Positions 5,728 to 11,101 of a stretch of 13,080 bases of DNA are shown here, in pieces; position 1 is the first letter of the stretch, and each line of letters begins with the position of its first letter. Where the stretch lies: positions 123,143-136,222 of the forward strand of contig MU646450.1 in NCBI GenBank assembly GCA_026770585.1, in the 5' to 3' direction. The notes under the pieces are model-generated. The model was not told where the DNA came from, did not search any database, and saw only the letters and a program-made list of their open reading frames with translations. The DNA comes from Baffinella frigidus (Eukaryota; Cryptophyceae; Cryptomonadales; Baffinellaceae). A program made the position numbers and the translations under genes.

Positions 5728-5811
5728 CGCATACGTCCTACCGTAGGGCCCTAGGACCTGCCTAGGACCTCTTGACCGTCAAATTTGACGGCCTCGCCAC
5801 TTAGGGGATAC
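5728..5811. mobile_element. C5, left-truncated, within a duplicated block
   Basis: Matches C7 over GCATACGTCCTACCGTAGGG, CCCTAGGACCTGCCTAGGAC, CTCTTGACCGTCAAATTTGA and GGCCTCGCCACTTAGGGGAT. The downstream sequence also matches what follows C7 (ACACACCGTATGCCCAC), so 5728-5848 and 7669-7789 are two copies of one larger segment. Confidence 0.85.
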
Positions 5812-5847
5812 ATGTACGTAACACACCGTATGCCCACCTCACACACC

Positions 5848-5953
5848 GTATCCCTTGAGTGACCAACGGGTGAATAATCGCCCATGGAAGCCCTGGGCAG
5901 GTCCTAGGGCCCTACGGTAGGGCGTATGCGCCTACTGGTCACTTAAGGGATAT
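5848..5953. mobile_element. Foldback element C6, insertion with paralogous empty site
   Basis: Left arm GTATCCCTTGAGTGACCA, right arm TGGTCACTTAAGGGATAT. It interrupts ACACACCGTA...TATACACTTTCAA; the uninterrupted paralogue at 7779-7798 reads CACACCGTATATACGCTTTC. The element therefore sits at a TA dinucleotide. The centre is CCTAGGGCCCTACGGTAGGG. No ORF. Confidence 0.9.
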
Positions 5954-6011
5954 ACACTTTCAAACCCGAAACACTTTCAACCCCCATGCTTTGTCTCAAG
6001 CATCAAGAGGC

Positions 6012-6064
6012 CTCTGTTGGTCCTCAGAGGGGGGGCTCTCTCTTATGAGCTGAGGTACCCCTGT
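6012..6064. mobile_element. B10, right half fragment
   Basis: Retains GTTGGTCCTCAGAGGGGGGG, CTCTTATGAGCTGAGGTACC and the terminal CCCCTGT. The left arm is absent. It immediately precedes the low-complexity ORF starting at 6067. Confidence 0.75.
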
Positions 6065-6066
6065 TC

Positions 6067-6321
6067 ATGGACGATAAGGCCACCAACCCACAGAGGAGAG
6101 GCGGGGGAGGAGAGAGACGCCTTTCCGACAGAGAGAGCTTCGTTGGTACCAACCCGGCCGCGGCTTCATTGGTACCAACACGCGGCGCATTCCCCCCTAC
6201 GGAGGCTAAGTTACAGCAGGAGGCTAAGTTGTCGCAGGACCGCGGGAGGCAGAGGAAAGCCAGCCGCTCGAGTCGTCCCCCTCCCCGGAATCTCCTTGAC
6301 CTGGCCACGGCAGGTCATTAG
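6067..6321 (+). CDS. Low-complexity ORF, doubtful
   Basis: 84 codons from ATG 6067 to TAG 6319. It starts MDDKATNPQRRGGGGERRLS and includes the repeat EAKLQQEAKLSQ, encoded by an 18-bp tandem duplication at 6203-6238 (GAGGCTAAGTTACAGCAG, GAGGCTAAGTTGTCGCAG). A second in-frame near-repeat at 6140-6186 carries two GTTGGTACCAAC / ATTGGTACCAAC palindromes. Periods of 18 and about 24-25 bp, and R/G/S-rich composition, argue for repetitive noncoding DNA as much as for a disordered protein. No homology recognised. It begins 3 bp after fragment B10. Confidence 0.2.
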   Translation: MDDKATNPQRRGGGGERRLSDRESFVGTNPAAASLVPTRGAFPPTEAKLQQEAKLSQDRGRQRKASRSSRPPPRNLLDLATAGH

Positions 6322-6329
6322 TGGGAATT

Positions 6330-6610
6330 TCAGGACGCAACGGTTCGTTTCGTGGTACTAAATGGTACGTACTGACCCGGTGACATGCGACGGTTCGTCC
6401 TTTGCACATCCACGCTTCACCAAAAATCATCCTTTCCACGTCCGTGCGGTATCAAATTAACAACACGACGTTTTAACCGAAATTCCAGTTTACGACCTGG
6501 CGTGGATAAGGTTCACGATTGGAGTGACTCTTGAGTCTAGTACAACTTCATCTCACAACCAGTCTTTTCTGGGATCGGCTTCTGCGCTACTTTAGACGTG
6601 ACCGGGAGCA
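6330..6610. other. Stretch without recognisable gene or repeat
   Basis: About 280 bp of mixed sequence. The only local pattern is a pair of short direct repeats, CGCAACGGTTCGTTTCG (6338) and GCGACGGTTCGTCC (6388). Nothing coding or structural is evident. Confidence 0.45.
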
Positions 6611-6615
6611 ATCAT

Positions 6616-6670
6616 AAGTTGACACAAGGGAAGAATGTACAGGATCCTGTACATTCTGCCAAAAGTTGAC
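6616..6670. repeat. 26-bp perfect palindrome between two AAGTTGAC motifs
   Basis: AGAATGTACAGG/ATCCTGTACATTCT-type palindrome at 6632-6657, perfect over 26 bases and centred on GGATCC. The octamer AAGTTGAC lies on each side (6616-6623 and 6663-6670) as a direct repeat. It could be the core of an eroded foldback element or a dyad binding site; I cannot choose. Confidence 0.8.
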
Positions 6671-6739
6671 TCACGCCTGCTGACGAGTCTACTTTTGCAA
6701 TTGACCACCCTCAGGTCCCGCGTAGATTGCGTTGTCGTG

Positions 6740-6753
6740 CCCCCCCCCCCCCC
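6740..6753. repeat. Poly-C tract, 14 bp
   Basis: Uninterrupted run of C between GTCGTG and GCACC. Much longer than chance and likely length-variable. Seven- to nine-base C or G runs also occur in the arms of most B elements. Confidence 0.95.
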
Positions 6754-6783
6754 GCACCTTCCCTGCAAACGTGCAACAGAAAC

Positions 6784-6910
6784 GGGGTTTAGGGTTTAGG
6801 GTTTAGGGCTTAGGGTTTGGGGTTTGGGGTTTAGTGTGTAGGGTGTAGGGTTGAGGGACGAGGGTTTGAGGTTGAGGGTTTAGGGTGTTGGGGTTTAGGG
6901 TTTAAGGTCG
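6784..6910 (+). repeat. Degenerate interstitial telomeric array (TTTAGGG-like)
   Basis: GGGGTTTAGGGTTTAGGGTT opens the array, followed by TTTGGGG, TGTAGGG, TTGAGGG and other variants to about 6910. This is the longest run of the canonical plant-type unit in the window. The G-rich strand is the plus strand. The decay of units shows it is internal and old, not an active end. Confidence 0.9.
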
Positions 6911-7030
6911 GAGGTGAGAGGTTCAAATGTACTGCTCAGGGATAGATGCAGAAGTTGAGGTGTGGAGGTTGAGGTGTAAAATTGCAGAAATGGAGGGTGG
7001 GTACACGTCTTTTGCAGAGAGGTTTATCTC

Positions 7031-7186
7031 CGATATCGAATGAAAATATTCACTTTCTTCCACGTCTAAAGTTGATTATCACCCTGAAAACAAACAACTT
7101 TGGTGTTTCAAATCAAAAGTGGCTACAATTTCGGGCGATAATCAACTTTAGACGTGGAAGAAAGTGAATATTTTTATTCGATATCG
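7031..7186. mobile_element. Foldback element K with about 50-bp near-perfect arms
   Basis: 156 bp, opening CGATATCGAATGAAAATATT and closing AATATTTTTATTCGATATCG. The arms continue through CACTTTCTTCCACGTCTAAA and GTTGATTATC with about one mismatch and one small difference. The loop of about 55 bases is unpaired. No coding frame. Only one copy is in this window; its near-perfect arms suggest recent insertion or a selected hairpin. Confidence 0.9.
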
Positions 7187-7194
7187 CATCTGCA

Positions 7195-7368
7195 GGCCAC
7201 GAAAACAATCAACCCCCCCAAAAGTTGACAGTGCAGTGCCAGCTCCGTCAACGTAAGAGGTAGTCAACACGACTGAGGCAGAGCTAGCACCTGCGGTGCC
7301 AGCTCGGTTGACCAGAATGGTCAAACTAAAGTCAACTAAGTCAACTTTTGGACCTGCGGTCGTGGGCC
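7195..7368. mobile_element. Foldback element G1
   Basis: Left end GGCCACGAAAACAATC with CCAAAAGTTGAC at 7218-7229, right end GTCAACTTTTGG with GGTCGTGGGCC. The left 35 bases match G2. Internally GTGCCAGCTCCGTCAAC and GTGCCAGCTCGGTTGACC repeat, and GTCAACT occurs twice in tandem near 7331-7347. Abuts K by 8 bp. Confidence 0.65.
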
Positions 7369-7396
7369 TCGCGCGGCCCGCGTGCCTCCCTTGAGA

Positions 7397-7571
7397 TCTC
7401 ATTCCGCCAGGTATTTGATTTAAATGGTTCGGAGTCCCCCGAAATGAACGAAATTTACTACACGTTTGGTCCTACTAGTAATAATAAGGACTGGACGTGA
7501 CAAACGTGTAGTAATTTTCGTGCATTATGGGGACTCCGAACCATTTAGATCAAATACCTGACGGGATGAGA
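7397..7571. mobile_element. Foldback element E2, insertion with paralogous empty site
   Basis: 175 bp, from TCTCATTCCGCCAGGTATTT to AAATACCTGACGGGATGAGA. The arms are about 50 bp and include AATGGTTCGGAGTCCCC and GGGGACTCCGAACCATT, with the E core ACGAAATTTACTACACG. The flanks CCTCCCTTGAGA and ACCTCACCCCCTTGACTTGG join seamlessly in the uninterrupted paralogue CCTCCCTTGAGAACCTCGCC at 7841-7860. That fixes both borders. Confidence 0.92.
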
Positions 7572-7644
7572 ACCTCACCCCCTTGACTTGGCTCTGCGGC
7601 TACATCCGGGCTCTGTACATACGTATATTACCTACCGAAGGTAG

Positions 7645-7751
7645 GTATCCCTTAAGTGGCCAGTAGGCTCATACGTCCTACCGTAGGGCCCTAGGACCTG
7701 CCTAGGACCTCTTGACCATCAAATTTGACGGCCTCGCCACTCAAGGGATAC
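7645..7751. mobile_element. Foldback element C7, complete
   Basis: 107 bp with 16-bp ends GTATCCCTTAAGTGGC and GCCACTCAAGGGATAC (one mismatch). The interior has CTCATACGTCCTACCGTAGG, GCCCTAGGACCTGCCTAGGA and the small palindrome CGTCAAATTTGACG-like CATCAAATTTGACG. TA lies at both element borders, as in all C copies with intact ends. Confidence 0.9.
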
Positions 7752-7813
7752 GTCACACACCGTATATGCCCACTTCACACACCGTATATACGCTTTCAAG
7801 CCCCAGCACCTGC

Positions 7814-7905
7814 AGTCTTGGGCTTCGCACGGCCCGCTTGCCTCCCTTGAGAACCTCGCCCCTTGGACTTGGACTTGGACTTGGCTCTGCAGCCACATCC
7901 AGGGT
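7814..7905. repeat. Uninterrupted paralogue of the E2 target region
   Basis: CTTCGCACGGCCCGCTTGCC, CTCCCTTGAGAACCTCGCCC, TTGGCTCTGCAGCCACATCC match 7361-7396 plus 7572-7608 on either side of E2. It contains a CTTGGA hexamer repeated three times (7861-7882) where the E2 side has one. Together with the C5/C7 block this shows segmental duplication within the window. Confidence 0.85.
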
Positions 7906-7968
7906 TAACTTCATAGTTTCTGAATTTATTTTTTAGGTTTTTTTAAGTCGTTCTCGCGGTACAAATCG

Positions 7969-8129
7969 CCACACAGCGGACTTCGAAGGGAGTTTGAATA
8001 ACCCCTGAGCGATAAGACCTAGGACCCTACGGTAGGCAGCCCGTAGGGGCATAGGGGGGTTCCTACGGATAAGGTAACGGAAAGGTGGCGCGATTTGGGC
8101 CGAAAAGCCCTACGTAGCCCGCTGTGTGG
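7969..8129 (+). mobile_element. Foldback element A3, both ends present
   Basis: Starts CCACACAGCGG (7969-7979) and ends CCGCTGTGTGG (8119-8129), a perfect 11-bp terminal inverted repeat around a 161-bp body. The interior has the family markers AATAACCCCTGAGCGATAAG, CCTAGGACCCTACGGTAGGC and CATAGGGGGGTTCC. No clear target duplication is visible (flanks GGTACAAATCG and GGTGACGTTCG agree only in part), which suggests an old insertion. Confidence 0.85.
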
Positions 8130-8193
8130 GGTGACGTTCGAATGCAGGACAAAACTCAAGCTACCGCCAGACCTTGGGATTCGAGGCGGGCAT

Positions 8194-8217
8194 TCTCTCT
8201 CTCTCTCTGTCTGTCTC

Positions 8218-8250
<33 letters not shown>

Positions 8251-8253
8251 CTC
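8194..8253. repeat. CT/CTGT microsatellite
   Basis: About 60 bp of (TC)n with two islands of TGTC repeats. It makes open frames on both strands (L-S-L-S and R-E-R-E) that have no meaning as protein. It lies 65 bp after A3. Confidence 0.95.
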
Positions 8254-8280
8254 ACTTTCCCCCTCTATCTCTCCCGTGGA

Positions 8281-8337
8281 CTAAACCGGAAGGTTTTGTC
8301 TAAACCGAAAGGGTTTGTCTAAACCGGAAGGTTTTGC
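8281..8337. repeat. Three 19-bp tandem units
   Basis: CTAAACCGGAAGGTTTTGT, CTAAACCGAAAGGGTTTGT, CTAAACCGGAAGGTTTTGC. Each unit contains a short hairpin AAACC...GGTTT. Differences between units are compensatory-looking (GGAAGG to GAAAGGG) but too few to argue selection. Confidence 0.9.
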
Positions 8338-8347
8338 CGTTTTTGCA

Positions 8348-8469
8348 GGGTAGTTAGGCCTACGGTATTGCCTACGGTAGGCCGTAGGGCCCCTAGGACC
8401 TAAAGTTTCATAGGACCCCCCCTAGGCCCCTACGGCCTACAGTAGGCAATACCGTAGGCGCAACTACCC
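8348..8469. mobile_element. Foldback element D
   Basis: 122 bp, opening GGGTAGTTAGGCCTACGGTA and closing TACCGTAGGCGCAACTACCC, with ATTGCCTACGGTAGGCCGTA paired to TACGGCCTACAGTAGGCAAT. The loop is GGACCTAAAGTTTCATAGGACC-like. CCTACGGTAGG plus CCTAGG links it to A, B and C. A partial D-like arm (CTACGGTATTGCCTACGGTA) follows at 8481-8500 and ends in GGAGCCTAGG. Confidence 0.85.
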
Positions 8470-8543
8470 GGTTTTCAGCCTCTACGGTATTGCCTACGGT
8501 AGGAGCCTAGGCACCAGGAAGATAATTTACCCGGAGAGGAGTA

Positions 8544-8669
8544 GAGTGGTTGACACATCTTTGGCCACGCAAACAATGAAACCACCACCAAAGTTGACAG
8601 TATGGTACCACCATCGTCAACTTTTGGATTTTGGATTGTTGTCGTGTGACCAACAGCTGCGAACCACTC
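8544..8669. mobile_element. Foldback element G2
   Basis: Outer ends GAGTGGTT and AACCACTC, middle arms CCACGCAAACAAT and ATTGTTGTCGTG, inner arms CCAAAGTTGAC and GTCAACTTTTGG around the dyad GGTACC. The central part matches the left part of G1 (GGCCACG, ACAAT, AAGTTGACAGT). A further AACCACTC lies at about 8799-8806, so an outer pair could extend to there. Confidence 0.75.
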
Positions 8670-8860
8670 GGGAGGCTACGAAGCACGTCTTGCCCGGATA
8701 TTTGGACATAACGTGACCAAAATTATCAACTTTTGGCTTGTTTCCTTAGAGACAATCCAATAGTTAACTTTAGAATGTCCCCGTAGTGTTCCGGGTGGAA
8801 CCACTCTGCAAGGAAACCTGTGGTTAGTCAGGAATTATGGGAGTCTCTGATGACTCCTGG

Positions 8861-8958
8861 CGAGGGTGGGAGAGGGTGGGCGAGGGTGGGAGAGGGTGGG
8901 AGAGGGTGGGAGAGGGTGGGAGAGGGTGGGAGAGGGTGGGAGAGGGTGGGAGAGGGTG
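8861..8958 (+). repeat. 10-bp G-rich minisatellite, about 10 units
   Basis: AGAGGGTGGG repeated with one variant (CGAGGGTGGG, units 1 and 3). Every unit supplies two G-triplets on the plus strand, so the array has many potential G-quadruplex registers. Open frames here on both strands are artefacts of a 10-bp period, which cycles through all three frames. Confidence 0.97.
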
Positions 8959-8980
8959 TACTTTGCCGCGGCATGCAGGT

Positions 8981-9026
8981 ACGCAGGATGGTCCTCGAAT
9001 CGCCAGCCCTGCACACAGGATGGTCG
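8981..9026. repeat. Dispersed repeat H, copy 1
   Basis: ACGCAGGATGGTCCTCGAAT, CGCCAGCCCTGCACACAGGA. Related to 9841-9885 (ACGCAAGATGGGTCTCGAAT, CTCCAGCTCTGCGCGCAGAT) and 11367-11410 (ACGCAGGATGGTCCTCGAAT, CCCCAGCCCAGCACGCACGA). Function unknown. TCGAATC looks like a tRNA T-loop box, but no cloverleaf fits. Confidence 0.65.
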
Positions 9027-9110
9027 GCAATAACTATTGTTAGGCAAGCAATAACTATTATTAGCCACGCAATAACCATTGTTAGGTTCTCGTATAACCA
9101 TTGTTAGGCC
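9027..9110. repeat. 21-23 bp tandem repeat, four units
   Basis: CAATAACTATTGTTAGGCAA, CAATAACTATTATTAGCCAC, CAATAACCATTGTTAGG, TATAACCATTGTTAGG. Each unit holds the weak dyad AATAAC...GTTA. AT-rich island in a GC-richer setting. Confidence 0.85.
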
Positions 9111-9279
9111 CTGCACAGAGAGAGATCGGTAACTTATTGCCAAACAACCAGGCTGGCGCGTCAGCGCCGCACATGCTCGACACATTGCGCCACTTGCTGT
9201 ACCCCGTGACGGCCGCTCATACGAGCACTTCCCGGATGGATTATAACTCCACCTCCTACAATGTGTGTTGGACACACAT

Positions 9280-9448
9280 TCGTTACGCAAGCTTCCAGCC
9301 CTGATGGGCTTTTTGGGACCTAAAGCGGATCAAATCCCCTCTACGCTCACCCCTTTTTCAGACTTTGAAACATTTCAGGCCTCGAAAAGGGATTTGATCC
9401 GCTTCAGGGCCCAGAAAAGCCCTCCAGGGCTGGAAGCTTGCGTGACGA
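9280..9448. mobile_element. Foldback element L, about 55-bp arms
   Basis: 169 bp, from TTCGTTACGCAAGCTTCCAG to CTGGAAGCTTGCGTGACGAA. The arms continue CCCTGATGGGCTTTT and AAAAGCCCTCCAGGG, then GCGGATCAAATCCC and GGGATTTGATCCGC. The outer flanks both carry ATGTGTGTTGG-type sequence (9261 and 9454). The left one is the palindrome TGTGTGTTGGACACACA (9262-9278) and a similar palindrome lies at 9477-9493, so the element sits inside or next to a tandem dyad repeat. Confidence 0.9.
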
Positions 9449-9533
9449 ACATGGATGTGTGTTGGGCACGCTTGGATGTGTGTCGGACACACACGGGGCT
9501 ACCGCAGGATGGTAGCTTCGTGTTACCCTACTG

Positions 9534-9671
9534 CACCGCCAGCGAGAAAATTTCGCAGTGGACGTGAAGACCCTTTTAAAACATTGTTGTCGCTGTCACA
9601 GCGACTATAATGTGTCTTGAGACACATTATAGTGTCTTCACGTCCTCTGCGAAATTTTCTCGCTGGCAGTG
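9534..9671. mobile_element. Foldback element M with two nested inner hairpins
   Basis: 138 bp; CACCGCCAGCGAGAAAATTT pairs with AAATTTTCTCGCTGGCAGTG, and GACGTGAAGAC with GTCTTCACGTC. The loop holds two more perfect dyads: GTCGCTG-TCA-CAGCGAC (9588-9604) and ATAATGTGTCTTGAGACACATTAT in two halves (9608-9631). TACTG occurs immediately outside both ends (9529-9533 and 9672-9676), a possible 5-bp target duplication. Confidence 0.88.
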
Positions 9672-9840
9672 TACTGAGAGAGAGAGTTCTTTATTGCCGA
9701 CCAACTGGTCCGGATCCACCTCATCATGGCTCAGAAGATTTTAGTGGACCGGCCTCGCGCCATGAGAGTTTGAATTCCCTTTTCCAGGTAGCTTTAGATC
9801 CACCTTCCTATACCCTACTGATGACGAGTTGCGAGAAGTT
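9672..9840. other. Stretch without recognisable gene
   Basis: Begins TACTGAGAGAGAGAG. TTATTGCCGACCAACTGG (9693-9710) resembles TTATTGCCAAACAACCAGG at 9135-9153, so part belongs to the repeat-H neighbourhood in a rearranged order. No coding signal seen. Confidence 0.4.
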
Positions 9841-9885
9841 ACGCAAGATGGGTCTCGAATCTCCAGCTCTGCGCGCAGATTTCGT
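9841..9885. repeat. Dispersed repeat H, copy 2
   Basis: ACGCAAGATGGGTCTCGAAT, CTCCAGCTCTGCGCGCAGAT; aligns with the copies at 8981 and 11367. It directly precedes element N1. Confidence 0.55.
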
Positions 9886-9891
9886 CTGGAA

Positions 9892-9989
9892 AGATAACTC
9901 AATTAGGGGGCCTAATTAAATTTACTATGCCCTAACTATTTCCCCCTGTGCAACCTCCTATGGAAAAGGAACTGATTCAATTATCTTCC
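9892..9989. mobile_element. Foldback element N1 (internal deletion)
   Basis: Left end AGATAACT, right end GAACTGATTCAATTATCTT. The body, CAATTAGGGGGCCTAATTAA, ATTTACTATGCCCTAACTAT and CTCCTATGGAAAAGGAACTG, matches N2. Relative to N2 it lacks about 29 bases of the left arm after AGATAACT, so it can no longer fold fully. Confidence 0.75.
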
Positions 9990-10060
9990 GCGCTTGATGT
10001 GCGCCGAAGCACGGACATGCAGCGCCTTCCGATCCGCTGCCGGACCACTCTCATCTCAGC

Positions 10061-10188
10061 AGATAACTGAATCAGTTCTCTAATTAGCGGTTTCATTCAA
10101 TTAGGGGGCCTAATTAAATTTACTAAATTGCCCTAACTATTTCCTCCTGAGAAACCTCCTATGGAAAAGGAACTGATTCAGTCATCTT
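10061..10188. mobile_element. Foldback element N2
   Basis: 128 bp; ends AGATAACTGAATCAGTTC and GAACTGATTCAGTCATCTT pair almost fully. The interior carries the palindrome AATTAGGGGGCCTAATT-like core shared with N1. No coding capacity. It lies 71 bp after N1 in the same orientation. Confidence 0.85.
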
Positions 10189-10211
10189 CCGAGATCTAGC
10201 TCTGTTCCACT

Positions 10212-10298
10212 CGATTTGGTCTCGCCAATTTGGCGAGACCAGATCGCAACGGTTCGCCAAAAGTTGACAAATCCCTTTGAAAAAGATGACTTTTGGCG
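10212..10298. repeat. Two adjacent hairpins
   Basis: The first, 10218-10240, is GGTCTCGCC-AATTT-GGCGAGACC, extendable to CGATTTGG and CCAGATCG with mismatches. The second, 10255-10298, has arms CGCCAAAAGT and ACTTTTGGCG, with AAGTTGAC at the inner left side. GCCAA and TTGGC motifs are shared between the two. Confidence 0.8.
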
Positions 10299-10387
10299 TT
10301 TTGAGTTGAATAAAAGGACATAATCGATTTAGTCTACCAGAGTGAAACAGAGCTAGGAGATGAGAATGGTCCTCTCTTTATCAGAAG

Positions 10388-10451
10388 GGACGGCAGAGAT
10401 CGACCACTTAAAAGTAGAAAGTGGTGCCCAACGTGCCCGGATATCCGGGCA
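10388..10451 (+). repeat. 64-bp direct repeat P, copy 1
   Basis: GGACGGCAGAGATCGACCAC, TTAAAAGTAGAAAGTGGTGC, CCAACGTGCCCGGATATCCG. One mismatch to the copy at 10713. Ends in the 16-bp palindrome GCCCGGATATCCGGGC. The two copies flank F1 and a hairpin. Confidence 0.95.
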
Positions 10452-10492
10452 GATGAGAACTGAATGGTCCTCACGTTATCAGCCGTCCCTTT

Positions 10493-10643
10493 TTATCTCA
10501 AAAAAAGGAGTTTTAAAACTCGTTTTCTTAAGTCAATTCCCCTTCAAATATGTCAACTTATGCGTAGAGAAAATAATAAGTTGACACATTTGAAGGGGAC
10601 TTGACATATGAAAACGAGTTTTAGAACTCCTTTTCTGAGATAA
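10493..10643. mobile_element. Foldback element F1
   Basis: 151 bp, opening TTATCTCAAAAAAAGGAGTT and closing AACTCCTTTTCTGAGATAA. The arms pair for about 65 bases through ACTCGTTTTC, GTCAATTCCCCTTCAAA and GTCAACTTA. The small loop is TGCGTAGAGAAAATAA. Matches F2 in plan and in AGTCAATTCCCCT, GTCAACTTA, GCGTAGAG. The ends TCTCA/TGAGA resemble E elements. CTTT lies just outside both ends. Confidence 0.9.
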
Positions 10644-10647
10644 CTTT

Positions 10648-10702
10648 GAGAATGGTCCTCACGTCATCAGAATGGACGGCTGACAACGTGAGGACCATTC
10701 TC
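10648..10702. repeat. Hairpin with 17-bp arms
   Basis: GAGAATGGTCCTCACGT (10648-10664) pairs with ACGTGAGGACCATTCTC (10686-10702). The same GAATGGTCCTCACGTTATCA segment lies at 10462-10481 on the other side of F1, and a variant (GAGAATGGTCCTCTCTTTAT) at 10362. So F1 is flanked by direct copies of this module. Confidence 0.88.
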
Positions 10703-10712
10703 GTGGTCGATC

Positions 10713-10776
10713 GGACGGCAGAGATCGACCACTTAAAAGTGGAAAGTGGTGCCCAACGTGCCCGGATATCCGGGCA
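10713..10776 (+). repeat. 64-bp direct repeat P, copy 2
   Basis: 63 of 64 bases equal to 10388-10451, same orientation. Near-identity points to recent duplication of the P segment, or to a long-terminal-repeat-like pair about 325 bp apart. There is no coding sequence between the copies to support an LTR element. Confidence 0.95.
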
Positions 10777-10832
10777 AGATTGGTCACGGTAATGGCAAAG
10801 GGATTGGCAATTTGTACGTTTACATGGACGTA

Positions 10833-10970
10833 CTACTGGAAAGCCCCAGGGGAAGTTTCAAAAAGTTCGCGACACTCTGGTGTCGCATACTTTTGAGCCA
10901 TTTTCTCCTCAAAAGGCAATTTTCACCCCAAGGACGTGACCAAAATTCGTCAAAAGGTAACCTACAAGTA
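10833..10970 (+). repeat. Dispersed 139-bp repeat J, copy 2
   Basis: CTACTGGAAAGCCCCAGGGG to AAAAGGTAACCTACAAGTA. Here the 3' end runs into GTGGTAGGTTAC, forming a 9-bp hairpin with GTAACCTAC (10957-10982). The inner ACGTGACCAAAATT segment also resembles 8713-8726, so part of the sequence belongs to a wider family. Confidence 0.9.
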
Positions 10971-11022
10971 GTGGTAGGTTACTTTCGGGTTGCACGCGCC
11001 ACGTGGGGTGTCGGCAAGCTGA

Positions 11023-11101
11023 ACCCTACACCCTACACCCTACACCCTACACCCTACACCCTACACCCTACACCCTACGCCCTACACCCTATACCCTACA
11101 C
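11023..11101 (-). repeat. CCCTACA array (telomere-variant)
   Basis: About ten units of CCCTACA, the reverse complement of the TGTAGGG array at 2283-2330, with late variants CCCTACG and CCCTATA. It starts about 50 bp after repeat J2, while the TGTAGGG array lies about 190 bp before J1 with E1 in between, so J and this variant array co-occur twice. Translated it gives the T-L-H-P-T-P-Y pattern, an artefact of the 7-base period. Confidence 0.95.

Noticed and set aside
355-6064. CRISPR array
   Set aside because: B and C copies are irregularly spaced, 100+ bp, self-complementary and in eukaryotic-type context with no cas genes.
8019-8322. Frames rich in R-E-R-E or L-S-L-S
   Set aside because: Produced by the CT microsatellite and the end of element A3.
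8820-9290. Several frames of 68-151 codons on both strands over the 10-bp minisatellite
   Set aside because: A stop-free 10-bp repeat opens all frames. Glycine/arginine or proline/serine repetition is the only content.
9265-9567. 100-codon plus-strand frame over element L
   Set aside because: It simply reads through both arms of an inverted repeat.
10388-10776. LTR retrotransposon bounded by the 64-bp P repeats
   Set aside because: Repeats are very short, only about 325 bp apart, lack TG...CA ends and enclose no coding sequence.
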